Shown: piece by piece, positions 19,440 through 29,816 of the stretch
How the letters are laid out: every line of letters starts with the position of its first letter
Numbering within the stretch: the stretch's first letter is position 1
NCBI RefSeq assembly: GCF_016583985.1
Contig: NZ_NRSD01000006.1
Location: 62,001-126,000 of the forward strand
Reading direction: 5' to 3'
DNA: 64,000 nucleotides
Source: Thiocapsa imhoffii
GTDB taxonomy: Bacteria > Pseudomonadota > Gammaproteobacteria > Chromatiales > Chromatiaceae
The notes under the pieces: model-generated
Told to the model about the DNA's origin: nothing
What the model saw: only the letters and a program-made list of their open reading frames with translations
Database searches by the model: none
Translations under genes and position numbers: made by a program

Positions 19440-20228
19440 TCAGGCGCCGCGGGCAGGGCTCGTCACGCCCGGGCGGGGATCCGCGGCGCAGGCCGCGTCG
19501 ATCACGGCCTTCATATCGCGAACCGCGCCATCGAGGCCGGAGAAGATGGCGCGCGCCACGATGGAATGGCCGATATTGAGTTCGCGCACACCAGGAATCG
19601 CCGCGATCGCCTTAACGTTGTGATAATCGAGCCCGTGCCCGGCATTCACCTGCAGGCCGAGCGACCGGCCCAAGTCGACGGCACGGCGAATCCGCTCAAG
19701 TTCCACCGCGCGGGCCACCGGCGAGACCGCATCGGCATAATGGCCGGTATGGATCTCGATCACGGGTGCGCCAATCGCCTGCGCGGCCTCGATCTGCGCC
19801 GGCTCGGCGTCGATGAAGAGTGAGACGCGCACGCCCGCCTCGGCCAATTGCGCGCAGAAATCTCGCAGGTGATCACGCTGCGCCACGACGTCCAGCCCCC
19901 CTTCGGTGGTGAGTTCCTCGCGCCGCTCCGGCACTAGGCAGCAGTCCGCCGGTGTCACCCGGCAGGCGATCGCGCCCATCTCCCGGGTCGCCGCCATTTC
20001 GAGGTTCATGCGGGTCTGGAGGATGCCGCAGAGCAACTCGACATCGCGCTCTTGGATGTGGCGACGATCCTCGCGCAAATGCAAGGTGATGGAATCGGCA
20101 CCCGCTTGTTCCGCGACCAAGGCCGCTTGGATCGGCTCTGGATAACGGGTTCCACGCGCACGCCGAATGGTCGCGACATGATCGATATTGACGCCGAGCA
20201 GGACGCCGGTGACGGTTTCGTGATGCAC
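19440..20228 (-). CDS. pdxJ: Pyridoxine 5'-phosphate synthase PdxJ
   Basis: Condenses 1-deoxy-xylulose-5-phosphate with 3-amino-2-oxopropyl phosphate to give pyridoxine 5'-phosphate, the last ring-forming step of DXP-dependent vitamin B6 synthesis. TIM-barrel motifs are [58 protein letters not shown] and [13 protein letters not shown] chose GTG at 20228 with GGAG ten bases upstream; a start at 20291 would add 21 unlike residues. recO precedes it by 98 bases on the same strand. Confidence 0.95.
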   Translation of the reverse strand: MHHETVTGVLLGVNIDHVATIRRARGTRYPEPIQAALVAEQAGADSITLHLREDRRHIQERDVELLCGILQTRMNLEMAATREMGAIACRVTPADCCLVPERREELTTEGGLDVVAQRDHLRDFCAQLAEAGVRVSLFIDAEPAQIEAAQAIGAPVIEIHTGHYADAVSPVARAVELERIRRAVDLGRSLGLQVNAGHGLDYHNVKAIAAIPGVRELNIGHSIVARAIFSGLDGAVRDMKAVIDAACAADPRPGVTSPARGA

Positions 20229-20326
20229 GATGGCCAGGCTCCGAATGCAAGAGTACGGGACAGCGAGTGGTGAGCTTGGGGATCTCAGCACACCCGAAAT
20301 GGGGTTGGCGCGGCCGCACGGGTGGA

Positions 20327-21088
20327 TCAGTGATCCGGATGCGACCTAACGCGCGATGCAGGTTCACCGCGGTTCCAGCGACGAAAGAGTTCGCGAGTGC
20401 GCAAGGGTTTCCCGCCAAGATGGGGTTCCAACAGGGCGCGCAACAGGGCGCGTGCCTCCCGCCGCTGCGAGGGCGTCAGCTCGACACCGCCGCCTCCCAA
20501 GGACCTCAAGGCCAAGAGGGTCGCACCCGCGACCCGAATGCCGCCCTCCTCGCCCTCGCCATGCGCGCTCTGGAGTTGGCCGGTCTGGAAGCGATACTGA
20601 CGCCCACTCACGACCGGCGCTCCCGCCGCGTCGACATCCAATGCCAGTCCATAGCCGAGTTCATCGAGAAGTTGCAGTTCGAATCGCCGCAACGTGGCGT
20701 CGAGGGACGCACCCGCCCCTAATGCCACCAGCGCGGCATGATAGAGGGCGAATACCGCGTCATGGGGGTCCTCCCGACCGAGGAGACGAACCAGGAGTTC
20801 GTTCAGATAGAAGCCACACAAGAGGGCATCATCCTGGAGCGCAATCGCGGGACCAGCCGCCTCCACCCGCGTCAAGGTCAGCACCTCACCGCGCCCGACC
20901 GCACCCAGCCAGAGCGGCTGAAAGGGCTGCAGCAAGGCACTCAGCGGCTGGCGTGGGCGACGCGCGCCCTTGGCAATGGCCGGGAAGCGACCACGCCCGA
21001 GCGCGAACACCTCCAGCAGCAAACTGGTGTCGCCATAATCGCGCCGGTGCAGCACCATGGCCTGGAACAGGGCGTTCGCGGCACCCAC
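20327..21088 (-). CDS. recO: DNA repair protein RecO
   Basis: RecO loads RecA at gaps by annealing and displacing SSB together with RecR. The 253-residue protein has the N-terminal OB fold ([37 protein letters not shown], here described piecewise), a helical middle with [14 protein letters not shown], and [12 protein letters not shown]. The zinc-binding cysteines found in some RecO proteins are missing. Start is GTG at 21088, nine bases after the era stop. Part of the conserved lepA-lepB-rnc-era-recO-pdxJ cluster. Confidence 0.93.
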   Translation of the reverse strand: MGAANALFQAMVLHRRDYGDTSLLLEVFALGRGRFPAIAKGARRPRQPLSALLQPFQPLWLGAVGRGEVLTLTRVEAAGPAIALQDDALLCGFYLNELLVRLLGREDPHDAVFALYHAALVALGAGASLDATLRRFELQLLDELGYGLALDVDAAGAPVVSGRQYRFQTGQLQSAHGEGEEGGIRVAGATLLALRSLGGGGVELTPSQRREARALLRALLEPHLGGKPLRTRELFRRWNRGEPASRVRSHPDH

Positions 21089-21097
21089 GGTCGCTGA

Positions 21098-22012
21098 TCA
21101 CCGTACTCCGTGGTCGTCGCCATAACCGAGCTGGCCGAGCGCGGCCTCATCACTCGACCAACTGCTCTTCACCTTCACCCAGACCTCGAGATGCACCGGG
21201 CAGCCTAAGACCTTTTGCATCTCGAGGCGGGCTTGGGTCGCCGCCGCCTTGAGGGCCTCACCCTGACGCCCGATGATGATGCCCTTTTGACTCGCTCGCT
21301 CGACCCAGATCAGGGCATGGATCCGGTAGCGGCCATCGAGTTCCTCGAACCGCTCGATTTGCACGGTGGTCCGATATGGGAGTTCCTCGCCATAGCGCTG
21401 GACGAGTTGCTCGCGCAACAGTTCGGCGGCGAAGAAGCGCTCGGAGCGATCGGTGATCTGATCCTCGGGAAAGACCGGCGCCCCCTCGGGCAAGGCACGC
21501 AGCAAGGCCTGTTCGAGAGGCTCCATCTGGTCGCCACGGGTGGCGGAGACGGGGATGAGATCCAGAAAGGCATAGCGTGCGCTCAATGCCTGCAGTTCGG
21601 GCAACAGCACCTCCTTGTTGGCCACCCGATCGATCTTATTGATGGCCGCCACGGCGGGAACCTTCGCCTCGACGATGGCGCGCAGTGCGCCGGCGTCCTC
21701 ATCGGTCCAGCGCCGGGCCTCGACCACGAAGAGCGCGAGATCCGTGTCTCCGAGCGCGGTGCGCGCGGCGCGGTTGAGATAGCGATTGAGCGCGTTGGCG
21801 CCCCGCTGATGGATCCCCGGCGTATCGACGAACAGGATCTGGCCCTCGGGGCGCGTCTTGATCCCGAGGATCGAATGACGGGTGGTCTGCGCCTTGTGCG
21901 AGGTGATGGCGAGTTTCTGCCCGATCAGCCGATTGAGCAGCGTCGATTTGCCCACGTTCGGTCGCCCGATGATGGCCACGGTCCCACAACGATGCGACAG
22001 TGCCTCAGTCAT
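21098..22012 (-). CDS. era: GTPase Era
   Basis: Essential GTPase that binds the 3' end of 16S rRNA and couples 30S maturation to growth. G1 is GRPNVGKST, the G2 region is QTTRHSILGI, G3 is DTPGI, G4 is NKID, and G5 is VSA. The C-terminal KH domain carries GIIIGRQGEALK. Length 304 residues. The ATG overlaps the 3' end of rnc by eight bases, so RNase III and Era are translationally coupled as in other gammaproteobacteria. Confidence 0.97.
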   Translation of the reverse strand: MTEALSHRCGTVAIIGRPNVGKSTLLNRLIGQKLAITSHKAQTTRHSILGIKTRPEGQILFVDTPGIHQRGANALNRYLNRAARTALGDTDLALFVVEARRWTDEDAGALRAIVEAKVPAVAAINKIDRVANKEVLLPELQALSARYAFLDLIPVSATRGDQMEPLEQALLRALPEGAPVFPEDQITDRSERFFAAELLREQLVQRYGEELPYRTTVQIERFEELDGRYRIHALIWVERASQKGIIIGRQGEALKAAATQARLEMQKVLGCPVHLEVWVKVKSSWSSDEAALGQLGYGDDHGVR

Positions 22013-22697
22013 GCGCGATTTGCTCCAACATGGCCTGTGCGGCCCCTTGTTCCGCGGCCCGTCGGGTTCCGCCCGCGGCCCGGGTGACCGTCCCGGTATC
22101 GCTCAGCACACAACTGACCTCGAAGGTCTGCGCATTCTGCTCACCGCTGGTCGCGATCACGCAGTACTCGGGCAAGGGGCGGCGCTGAGCCTGCAACCAC
22201 TCCTGGAGCCGCGTCTTGGGATCCTTCGTGGATTTGTTGGCATCGGTTTGCTCCAAGCGATCCGCAAAAATGTTCAAGACCAGCTGACGCGCCACATCGT
22301 AGCCCGCGTCCAGGTAGATGGCGCCCCACATCGCCTCAAAGGCATCGGACAGAATGGAGTCCCGGGCAAACCCGCCTGAACGTAATTCCCCGCCGCCCAG
22401 GCGCAAGTAGTCGCCGAGATCGAGCGCGCGCGCCAATGCGGCCAAACTCTCACGGTTGACCAGCGAGGCACGCAGCCGACTGAGGGTCCCCTCGTTCGCC
22501 GCCGGGAAACGCGTCCAGAGTGCCTCGGCAATGACCAGGCCAATCAGGGCGTCGCCGAGGAACTCGAGCCGCTCGTTGTTGCGCGCGCCCGCGCTGCGGT
22601 GCGTGAGGGCCTGCAGCAACAACTCCTCGCGCGCGAAGCGATGCCCGAACGCCCGCGCAAGCCGCGCGGGGTCGCTGGAGTGCCGATCGATGGTCAC
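22005..22697 (-). CDS. rnc: Ribonuclease III
   Basis: Double-strand-specific endoribonuclease processing rRNA and mRNA. The catalytic signature NERLEFLGDALIGL (residues about 38-51) and the second acidic cluster in AFEAMWGAIYLDAGYD are present. The dsRNA-binding domain begins at DPKTRLQEWLQAQ and ends around RRAAEQGAAQAMLE. Length 230 residues is typical. Ten bases separate it from the DUF4845 gene upstream; its end overlaps era. Confidence 0.97.
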   Translation of the reverse strand: MTIDRHSSDPARLARAFGHRFAREELLLQALTHRSAGARNNERLEFLGDALIGLVIAEALWTRFPAANEGTLSRLRASLVNRESLAALARALDLGDYLRLGGGELRSGGFARDSILSDAFEAMWGAIYLDAGYDVARQLVLNIFADRLEQTDANKSTKDPKTRLQEWLQAQRRPLPEYCVIATSGEQNAQTFEVSCVLSDTGTVTRAAGGTRRAAEQGAAQAMLEQIAHD

Positions 22698-22707
22698 GAC
22701 GCAGTGC

Positions 22708-23091
22708 TCACTGTGTTCTCACCTCCACCTGATCGGCGAAGGTCAAGACCGCATCAACGTTGAAAAAGAGATGTTGTCGTCGTTCATACTCGACCGCGAC
22801 CTCGTAGAGGCCACCATCGGTGCGACGCACCGAAAAGTCCTGCATGGTGACCTGGTTGATATTGTTGATGCCGAGCCCGTTGCGGATCTGATCCAGGATC
22901 TCGCGCGGACCACCAGTGATCGGACGCGATGAGTCGGCGACGCCGTTCATGATGGAGCGGACGGTCCAGAACTCGGCGTACGAGGGTCCCAATTTGAACG
23001 CCAGGGACAGGAAGAAGACGATCAACGCGATGACGACGAGGATCGCCAGCATCCCCATCCCCCCTTGGCGTGCGCGCAAGCCTGCTGTCAT
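22708..23091 (-). CDS. DUF4845 membrane protein
   Basis: A 127-residue protein with one N-terminal transmembrane helix (about residues 12-32, GMGMLAILVVIALIVFFLSLAF) and a small soluble domain, largely periplasmic, containing NNINQVTMQDFSVRR. DUF4845 proteins lie between lepB and rnc in many gammaproteobacteria, as here. The opening resembles a type IV pilin-like helix (RARQGGMGML), but a true prepilin cleavage site is not evident. Function unknown. Confidence 0.85.
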   Translation of the reverse strand: MTAGLRARQGGMGMLAILVVIALIVFFLSLAFKLGPSYAEFWTVRSIMNGVADSSRPITGGPREILDQIRNGLGINNINQVTMQDFSVRRTDGGLYEVAVEYERRQHLFFNVDAVLTFADQVEVRTQ

Positions 23092-23133
23092 CGTTTCCCG
23101 ACTCCTCTTGCTCTTGCTCTCGGGCGTGCTCGG

Positions 23134-23961
23134 TTATTCAATCCCGCTCCCCAGACGCCCCCAGGCGATCGGCGAGCCATCGCGACGACCGTCCCAATGC
23201 ATCCAAATGCCAAAGGCCTTACCGACCAGGTTCTCCTCCGGCACGAACCCCCAACAACGGCTGTCGTTGCTGTTGTCGCGATTATCACCCACCATGAAAT
23301 ACTGACCCTCGGGAACCGTGACCGGACCATAGGCGAGGAGGCGGCAACCTGGGGGTAGATCCGGCGCATTCTGCCGCGTCAGGATGCGGTGCTCAACCGA
23401 ACCGAGACGCTCAAGCGCCTCGTTCGCGCCTGTCATCTCGGCCCCGGACCCGACCCCGGTATAGCGCCCAATCGGCAACTGGGGGACCGGTTCACCATTG
23501 CGATACAGGGTTTTGTTGACATACCCGATCTCATCGCCTGGAACCCCGACCACCCGCTTGATGTAGTCCACCGACGGGTCCATGGGGTATTTGAACACCG
23601 CCACATCACCGACCTCTGGATCACCGAGATCGAGAAAGCGACTGTTGAGCACGGGCCAGCGCAGACCGTAAGCGAACTTGTTCACGAGAATAAAGTCGCC
23701 GGTCAGGAGCGTCGGCATCATGGAATTCGACGGAATCCGGAAGGGCTCGACGAGAAAGGAGCGCAAGATTAACACGGCAAAAATCACCGGGAAGAAGGAG
23801 CGCGCGTACTCGACGAGAACCGGCTCCTTCAGACTCCCCTGATGCCCATCCGCGGCCGCCTGGCGACGTCGGCGCGGCGCGAACAGCCAGACATCGGCCA
23901 GCCAGATCCCGCCGGTCACGACGGATGCAAGCACCAAAAAGGCAGGAAAATCGAAATTCAT
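23134..23961 (-). CDS. lepB: Signal peptidase I
   Basis: Membrane serine protease that removes signal peptides from Sec and Tat substrates. Two N-terminal membrane segments (about 5-22 and 54-72) are followed by the periplasmic catalytic domain. The Ser nucleophile is in RIPSNSMMPTL, the general-base Lys in YIKRVVGVPGD, and the GDNRDNSNDSRCWGFVPEENLVG box (given in part) is intact. Length 275. It lies between lepA and DUF4845, the usual lepA-lepB operon order. Confidence 0.96.
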   Translation of the reverse strand: MNFDFPAFLVLASVVTGGIWLADVWLFAPRRRRQAAADGHQGSLKEPVLVEYARSFFPVIFAVLILRSFLVEPFRIPSNSMMPTLLTGDFILVNKFAYGLRWPVLNSRFLDLGDPEVGDVAVFKYPMDPSVDYIKRVVGVPGDEIGYVNKTLYRNGEPVPQLPIGRYTGVGSGAEMTGANEALERLGSVEHRILTRQNAPDLPPGCRLLAYGPVTVPEGQYFMVGDNRDNSNDSRCWGFVPEENLVGKAFGIWMHWDGRRDGSPIAWGRLGSGIE

Positions 23962-24114
23962 GATGGGTCCGTCATGTCGTTCAGGGAATCAGGGGTCAGT
24001 CCAGGGCGTGCGTGACAGGGTTTCGCGGTGATGTTCGAGCACCCTCCCCGGTGGCCACGGGATCGGTTGGCATCACGCACGCTGCGCGCAAGCGACCCGG
24101 CCCGGGGTGACGGT

Positions 24115-25920
24115 CTAGGATTGATCCTTGCCGGATTGCAGCACGGCCAGGAACGCCTCCTGCGGGATCTCGACGCGCCCGACTTGCTTCATCCGCTTCT
24201 TTCCCGCCTTCTGTTTCTCCAACAGCTTGCGCTTGCGGGTCACGTCGCCCCCGTAACATTTGGCCGTGACGTTCTTGCGCAGCGCCTTCACCGTGGTGCG
24301 GGCGATGATCTTGCTGCCAATCGCGGCCTGGATCGCCACCTCGAACATCTGTCGCGGAATCAGTTCTTTCATACGCTCGGTCACATCGCGCCCGCGCGTC
24401 GGCGCGAGTGAACGGTGAACGATCGAGGACAGGGAATCGACCTTGTCACCATTGATCAAAACATCGAGCTTGACCAACTCGGCCGCCTGGAAACGCCTGA
24501 ATTCGTATTCGAAGGAGGCATAACCACGACTGACCGACTTGAGACGATCGAAGAAATCGAGCACCACCTCACTCAGCGGCAGTTCATAGCTCACCTGCAC
24601 CTGCCCGCCGAGATACTGGATTTGTTTTTGCACCCCTCGCTTCTCGATGCAGAGGGTGATCACCGCCCCGAGATAGTCCTGTGGCACCAGGACATGAGCC
24701 TCGATGATGGGTTCACGAATCTCCCGGATCTGCCCGGGCTCGGGCAGGTTGGCCGGGTTGTCGATCTTGATCACCTCGCCATCGGCACGCAACACCTCAT
24801 AGACCACCGTGGGGGCGGTGGTGATCAGATCCAGGTTGTACTCGCGTTCGAGTCGTTCCTGGATGATCTCCATGTGCAACATGCCAAGAAACCCACAGCG
24901 AAAGCCGAACCCCAGCGCCTGCGAGACCTCGGGTTCGTAATGCAACGCCGCATCGTTGAGACGCAGCTTGGAGAGCGCCTCGCGCAGGTCCTCGTAGTCG
25001 TCGGAGATCACGGTGTAGAGACCGGCGAAGACACGGGGCCGGACTTCCTTGAAGCCAGGCAGTTTCGCCGCTGGCGCATCGGGGCGGGTGATGGTGTCGC
25101 CGACCGGGGCACCATCGATCTCCTTGATGCCGGCGATCATGTAGCCGACCTCCCCCGCACCGAGCCGCGCGCGTTCGGTCTTCTTCGGCGTGAACACCCC
25201 CACGGCGTCGACCTGTTGTGTCCGCCCGGTCGACATGATGAGGATCTTGTCGCGGCGCCGCATCTCGCCATTCATCACCCGCACCAAGGAGACGACCCCC
25301 ACGTAGGGATCGAACCAGGAATCGATGATGAGGGCCTGCAGCGGTGCGTCCACATGACCCTGCGGCGGGGGAATCCGCTCTACCAGTGCCTCGAGGAGAT
25401 CGGGAATGCCGAGACCTGTTTTCGCGCTCACCCGCACGGCATTTTCGGCCTCCAGACCGATGATCTCCTCGATCTCCCTGATCACGCGCTCCGGCTCGGC
25501 CGAGGGCAGATCGATCTTGTTCAAGACCGGCACGACCTCAAGTCCCTGTTCGATCGCGGTGTAACAATTCGCCACGCTTTGCGCCTCGACGCCCTGCGCC
25601 GCGTCCACCACCAGCAAGGCGCCCTCGCAAGCGGCCAGCGAGCGCGAAACTTCGTAGGAGAAGTCGACGTGCCCGGGCGTGTCGATGAAGTTCAGTTGAT
25701 AGGTCTCACCATTGCGCGCCTTGTAATCCAGCGTCACGCTTTGGGCCTTGATGGTGATGCCACGTTCGCGCTCCAGATCCATGGAGTCGAGGACCTGGCT
25801 GGACATCTCGCGGTCGCTCAGGGCGCCGCTGGTCTGGATGAAGCGATCCGCGATCGTCGATTTGCCATGATCGATGTGGGCGATGATCGAGAAATTCCGA
25901 ATATGACTGAGGTCTGTCAT
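24115..25920 (-). CDS. lepA: Elongation factor 4 (LepA)
   Basis: Ribosome-dependent GTPase that can back-translocate stalled ribosomes and assist 30S biogenesis. The 601-residue product carries G1 [10 protein letters not shown]3 DTPGHVDF, G4 [11 protein letters not shown]-like domains, and the LepA-specific C-terminal domain with [22 protein letters not shown] (given in part here). ATG at 25920 corresponds to the family start [19 protein letters not shown]; the open frame upstream to 26076 is not homologous. First gene of the lepA-lepB-DUF4845-rnc-era-recO-pdxJ cluster. Confidence 0.97.
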   Translation of the reverse strand: MTDLSHIRNFSIIAHIDHGKSTIADRFIQTSGALSDREMSSQVLDSMDLERERGITIKAQSVTLDYKARNGETYQLNFIDTPGHVDFSYEVSRSLAACEGALLVVDAAQGVEAQSVANCYTAIEQGLEVVPVLNKIDLPSAEPERVIREIEEIIGLEAENAVRVSAKTGLGIPDLLEALVERIPPPQGHVDAPLQALIIDSWFDPYVGVVSLVRVMNGEMRRRDKILIMSTGRTQQVDAVGVFTPKKTERARLGAGEVGYMIAGIKEIDGAPVGDTITRPDAPAAKLPGFKEVRPRVFAGLYTVISDDYEDLREALSKLRLNDAALHYEPEVSQALGFGFRCGFLGMLHMEIIQERLEREYNLDLITTAPTVVYEVLRADGEVIKIDNPANLPEPGQIREIREPIIEAHVLVPQDYLGAVITLCIEKRGVQKQIQYLGGQVQVSYELPLSEVVLDFFDRLKSVSRGYASFEYEFRRFQAAELVKLDVLINGDKVDSLSSIVHRSLAPTRGRDVTERMKELIPRQMFEVAIQAAIGSKIIARTTVKALRKNVTAKCYGGDVTRKRKLLEKQKAGKKRMKQVGRVEIPQEAFLAVLQSGKDQS

Positions 25921-26139
25921 GACGTGCAGATCGCCCGAGGACTGGAGAGGTGAGGAGCGCACGGCGCTCAGGTTGGTGCGTCGGGCGTCAGCGCATGACG
26001 CACGCGCACGAACCGATTCAGGGCGCGGATCATACCAGACCAGAGCGACCGGCGCAGTGCCGATCCAGGCGACCACGCACCGATCGTGACCGCTATCCGG
26101 CGGGCCGCCCCGCCGCGCGCGCGCGCATCACGGCCGCGC

Positions 26140-27261
26140 CTATCGCGGATCGACTCCCTCCTGCATAACCTCGCCGGGACGCGCCATATCATCGACTGTC
26201 TCCCCCAGCGGCTTCACCGCCTCGGGCGTTTCCGCGATGGCGGGTCCGAGCAAGATCGCCAGCGGGCGCGTATGCGCACTGGCGTCGAGCGCAATGATGA
26301 GTGACGCGGTCAAGGGCACCGCGAGGAACATCCCCACGGGTCCGAGCAGCCAGCCCCAGAACAACAGGGCGATGAACACCGCCAGGGTTGAGATCCCCAA
26401 GCCTTTGCCCATCACGCGCGGCTCGATCACATTGCCGATCACCGTGTTGATCGCCAGGTAGCCCGCGGCGACGACCACGGCGGTTGGAACATCGGCCTGC
26501 ACGATCGCCAGCAAGGTTGCCGGGATCATCATGACGATATTCCCCACCACCGGCACGAAATTCAGGAAGAAGGCCAAAACGGCCCACAAGGGGGCAAAAT
26601 CGATCCCGACCACCAAGAGCAGAAGGTAGACGCTCACGGCCGTGGCCAAACTCGTCAAGGTCTTGATCCGCATATAGTGGTTGATGGCGCGCAGGAGTTG
26701 CGCGATCCGCGCCTCGCCCTCTGGCGTGATCCCGAAGGCGGCGCGGAGCTTGCCCGGCATGGTGCGGACCTCCAGGAGGATGAAGACCACCAGCAACACC
26801 ACCAGGAGCATGGTCATGAAGAATCCGCTGGCATTCGAGAGGAGCATGCGCACACCAGCCATGACCTTGTTCGGATCGAGCAGATCCGGGACGGCCTCGG
26901 TCGAGCCGCCGACGCCGAGACGCTCCATCCAACCGCCGAACTCCTGACTGAGCATCAGGAACCGTTCTTGATAGGTCGGCATGCTTTCGCGGAACCCCTC
27001 CAAGGCGCCCGTGGTCAAGAGGGCCAGCAGACTCCCGATATCGAACAGGATGAATCCGATCAAGCCAAGCGCCATCCACTTCGGCACGCCCCGGCGACGC
27101 ATCCAATTGAGCAACGGCGTCGAGATGATCGCCACGAAAATGGCCAGTAGAATCGGGATCAAGAGTGGCGCCGCCAGCTTCGTCATCCCGATGACAATGG
27201 CCAGGGCGGCGGCGACGATCAGCGCACGACTGGGTGAATTGAATTCGGCAAGTCTCTTCAT
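26140..27261 (-). CDS. AI-2E family transporter (PerM-like)
   Basis: A 373-residue polytopic membrane protein of the AI-2E/PerM permease family. Eight or so hydrophobic segments are seen. Family landmarks are the helix opening LIPILLAIFVAIISTPLLNWM, the amphipathic region after the second helix, and FFLNFVPVVGNIVMMIPA and VIEPRVMGKGLGISTLAVFIALLFWGWLLGPVGM near the end. Members range from quorum-signal exporters to Na+/H+ antiporters, so the substrate is open. ATG at 27261 has AGGA upstream; the longer start at 27294 has none. Confidence 0.87.
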   Translation of the reverse strand: MKRLAEFNSPSRALIVAAALAIVIGMTKLAAPLLIPILLAIFVAIISTPLLNWMRRRGVPKWMALGLIGFILFDIGSLLALLTTGALEGFRESMPTYQERFLMLSQEFGGWMERLGVGGSTEAVPDLLDPNKVMAGVRMLLSNASGFFMTMLLVVLLVVFILLEVRTMPGKLRAAFGITPEGEARIAQLLRAINHYMRIKTLTSLATAVSVYLLLLVVGIDFAPLWAVLAFFLNFVPVVGNIVMMIPATLLAIVQADVPTAVVVAAGYLAINTVIGNVIEPRVMGKGLGISTLAVFIALLFWGWLLGPVGMFLAVPLTASLIIALDASAHTRPLAILLGPAIAETPEAVKPLGETVDDMARPGEVMQEGVDPR

Positions 27262-27712
27262 CGAGTGCGTCCTGGAGGGAAGTCGGTGGGACATCGCTAT
27301 GGCGGATCAAATCGGCACCTGCCGCGATCCCGTTGCTCGGTCTGGCGTGAAGGGGGCCAGCGTGCCGCACGCTGACCGGCCCAGCTCAGTGTAAGGGCGT
27401 CTCATGCGTCCGCAAAGGGCGGGACACGTCCCCGGAGCCGCCGGACCCGTGCGCGATCCGTCCCGCGCGCACCTGGACCATCCCTTGATCAGCGCGGATC
27501 CCGCCGCGAGTCATCCCTTAACACCGTGGAACGGGCGGCTGCTCGATCCGATCACTTGGCGAGCGGTCGATCCCCCTGTATCGTGCCGGGGACTTACCAT
27601 GCGCAAGGCATCGACTCGACAGGTCGGGCGATGCAGGATGCCAATCTGAACCGGGCCACGCACGATTCGCCGCCGACGCACCCCTCTGTCGAGCCTAATC
27701 ATCGCCATCGCC
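27262..27712. other. 451-bp divergent intergenic region
   Basis: This region separates the minus-strand AI-2E permease from the plus-strand nuclease. It should contain two promoters, but I could not place them with confidence. Readings of about 80-105 codons on both strands are Arg/Pro-rich and unsupported. The nuclease reading frame is open from 27650, before its ATG. Confidence 0.4.
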
Positions 27713-28198
27713 ATGGTCCTCGCATGGGCAATCGAGTGGTGGGGGCCAGGACTCGTCCCGGCGAATTGGTCGTTCGCTGGGAACGGCCAGCCGTGTGCGC
27801 TCGACGCCGTGCTCGATGGCGACTCACTACGGGTGCGCTGTGACGGCGTCACTCTTGAGGTTCGTCTTTACTGCATCGACGCCCCCGAACTGCGCCAGCA
27901 GCCCTGGGGCGCTCGCTCCCGGGCCGCGCTGCGGGCCATCGCCACACCCCGCCTCGAACTCCGACCCATCGAGCAGGACCGTTATGGTCGCACCATCGCC
28001 GAGGTCTACACGAGTGAGACGCCACGCCGCTCCCTGAACCTGGAGCTGGTGCGCACCGGCGCCGCCGCCGTCTATCCACGCTACTGCGAGGATTCACGGT
28101 TCTATCGAGCTGAACGCGCGGCCCGCGCCGCGCGCCGCGGCATCTGGGCCAGCGACGGAACACATCAGACGCCTTGGACCTACCGGCAGGGGCGCTGA
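27713..28198 (+). CDS. Exported thermonuclease (SNase-like) family protein
   Basis: A staphylococcal-nuclease-fold protein of about 161 residues. The OB fold begins at VLDGDSLRVRC, and the catalytic residues sit in EVRLYCIDAPEL (Arg and Asp), QDRYGRTIAEVY (Arg) and GAAAVYPRYC. The N-terminus (AMVLAWAIEWWGP) is a partial hydrophobic signal; the frame continues upstream as LSSLIIAIA without an ATG, GTG or TTG, so either ATG 27713 or a rare upstream codon (ATT at 27665) is the start. Likely a periplasmic or membrane-tethered, Ca2+-dependent nuclease. Confidence 0.75.
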   Translation: MVLAWAIEWWGPGLVPANWSFAGNGQPCALDAVLDGDSLRVRCDGVTLEVRLYCIDAPELRQQPWGARSRAALRAIATPRLELRPIEQDRYGRTIAEVYTSETPRRSLNLELVRTGAAAVYPRYCEDSRFYRAERAARAARRGIWASDGTHQTPWTYRQGR

Positions 28199-28335
28199 AC
28201 CATCATCGCCACACCCGTGCAGTGACACGCGCCCAGGAAGGACCGTGAGCCATTGCTGATCACAACCCACCCCGTCACGGCTGACCACGCGCAGCGCCCC
28301 TTGTCCCTTCACCGCCACCTCGAGACACCTGAATC

Positions 28336-28899
28336 ATGATTGAGCAACTGATTCGTCTGGCCTTGTCCAACTTTACCTTGACCTGCCTCATCCTGGGATT
28401 GCTTGCGAGCGGGATCAGCCTGCTCGCGCACCGCCAACCCAGAACGAGACCCCGCATCACAGAGGCCTTGTTCGCCTGGTTTCTGTTCTTCTCGGTCGGG
28501 ATCTCTTTCTTCTACAACTTCGTCATGCACACCTTCTTCGGCGAGATGACCGCGGCCTTCATCGGCTGGCCTCAAAGTCCCTTTCAAGCCGAGGTTGGCT
28601 TTGCCAGTTTAGGATTCGCCTTGATCGGCTTCCTGGCGTTTCGGGGCGGGCGCGGGTTGCGCCTCGCCGCCGTCGTCGGACCCGCGGCCTTTTTGTGGGG
28701 CGCGGCGGCCGGGCATGTCGAGCAGATGGTGAGCGCCCACAATTTCGCCCCCGGCAATGCCGGCGTCATCTTCTACACCGACCTCCTGATTCCGATCATT
28801 GGCTTCGTCTTGCTGGGACTGACGCGGACAGCCGATCACCACCCGGCGGCCCGCCAGCCGTTGAGCGCGCCTGCCGCCTCACCGGACCGTCCGTCCTGA
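28336..28899 (+). CDS. DUF6790-like membrane protein
   Basis: A 187-residue membrane protein with about five transmembrane helices. I see the sequence FYNFVMHTFFGEMTAAFIGWPQSPFQAEVGFASLGFALIGFLAF, quoted here only as its parts: an F-x-H motif, GWPQSPFQ-EVG and the following Gly-rich helix, as in the DUF6790 family. GHVEQM and a late acidic Asp in YTDLLIPIIGF are also present. The C-terminal 25 residues are Pro/Ala-rich. Role unknown. It is flanked by the nuclease gene upstream and convergent tsaC downstream. Confidence 0.65.
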   Translation: MIEQLIRLALSNFTLTCLILGLLASGISLLAHRQPRTRPRITEALFAWFLFFSVGISFFYNFVMHTFFGEMTAAFIGWPQSPFQAEVGFASLGFALIGFLAFRGGRGLRLAAVVGPAAFLWGAAAGHVEQMVSAHNFAPGNAGVIFYTDLLIPIIGFVLLGLTRTADHHPAARQPLSAPAASPDRPS

Positions 28900-28980
28900 C
28901 CACACCGTACCGCACGCAGCTTGAGAATCGGGCGTGCGTTCCTGATCGATAAGGTCTTGATTAATCAAGATTTAACCTGC

Positions 28981-29547
28981 TCAGGCCCGCAGAATCCGCC
29001 CGCTTTGCCCGTCGCGAATTCGTGACGGCTGCGCGGACCCCATGCAGGGCGCGGAGAGGATGAGATCAGGGCCGGAGTCGAGCGCGCGTCGCACCGCGAG
29101 TGCGGTGCGTGCTGGCGGACGACCGGCCTGATTGGCGCTGGTCGACACCATGGCCCCGCCATAGGCCCGGCATAGGGCCGCGGCGAACGGGTGTGCCGTC
29201 ACCCGCACCGCGAGGGTGTCGAATCGTCCTGTCAGCCAGCGTGGGGTCTGCGCACGCGCCGGCAGGAGCCAGGTGTTCGGGCCGGGCCAGGATGCCCGGA
29301 TCTCGCGCATCCGCGGCTCCGCCAGCTCGTGCACGAACGGCACCAACTGGTCCGGATCGGAGGCGATGACAATCAGACCCTTGGACCATTCCCGGCGCTT
29401 CATGGCCAGAATCCGGTCCACCGCGTCCGCATCCCAAGGGTCACAGCCAAGACCAAAAACCGCCTCGGTGGGATAGGCGATCACGCCCCCCGAGCGCAGG
29501 AGCCAGGCCGCGTGACGCAGTCGCTGGGGTGACATGAACCAGGCCAT
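28981..29547 (-). CDS. tsaC: Threonylcarbamoyl-AMP synthase TsaC
   Basis: YrdC-type enzyme that makes threonylcarbamoyl-adenylate from Thr, bicarbonate and ATP for tRNA t6A37 modification. The 188-residue short (TsaC, not Sua5) form has the entrance GVIAYPTEAVFGLGCDP, the K-R-S catalytic set in KRREWSKGLIVIA, LAVRVTAHPFAAALC and VSTSANQAGRPPA. ATG at 29547 follows GAGGGG at good spacing; ATG 29535 is an alternative and an upstream start at 29595 adds a basic unconserved leader. Confidence 0.93.
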   Translation of the reverse strand: MAWFMSPQRLRHAAWLLRSGGVIAYPTEAVFGLGCDPWDADAVDRILAMKRREWSKGLIVIASDPDQLVPFVHELAEPRMREIRASWPGPNTWLLPARAQTPRWLTGRFDTLAVRVTAHPFAAALCRAYGGAMVSTSANQAGRPPARTALAVRRALDSGPDLILSAPCMGSAQPSRIRDGQSGRILRA

Positions 29548-29816
29548 CAGCGCGCCCCTCGACCATCGGGGTCGTCGGCCTCCCCGCACCGCCATGATCC
29601 CCTTGGTCCCCTCGACCCGAAAGACAACCTGACCAATCGCAGCTGATCTGACGGTCGGGACTCAGGTATACTCGGATGTTCTTGGATCCCCTCGTGGACC
29701 GCCAGCCTGGCTGGCCGATGCGTGGAAAGGAGCCATCGGTCGCGCGCCCAGTCAAAGCGCGACAGGATCGGCTTGGATGCCATCATGCAATCACCTCTCA
29801 ACCGGAGTCCTCCGTC

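Noticed and set aside
24415..25953. 512-codon plus-strand open frame antisense to lepA
   Set aside because: It is the complement of a highly conserved essential gene in GC-rich DNA. Its translation is His/Asp/Gly-rich low complexity with no family motif.
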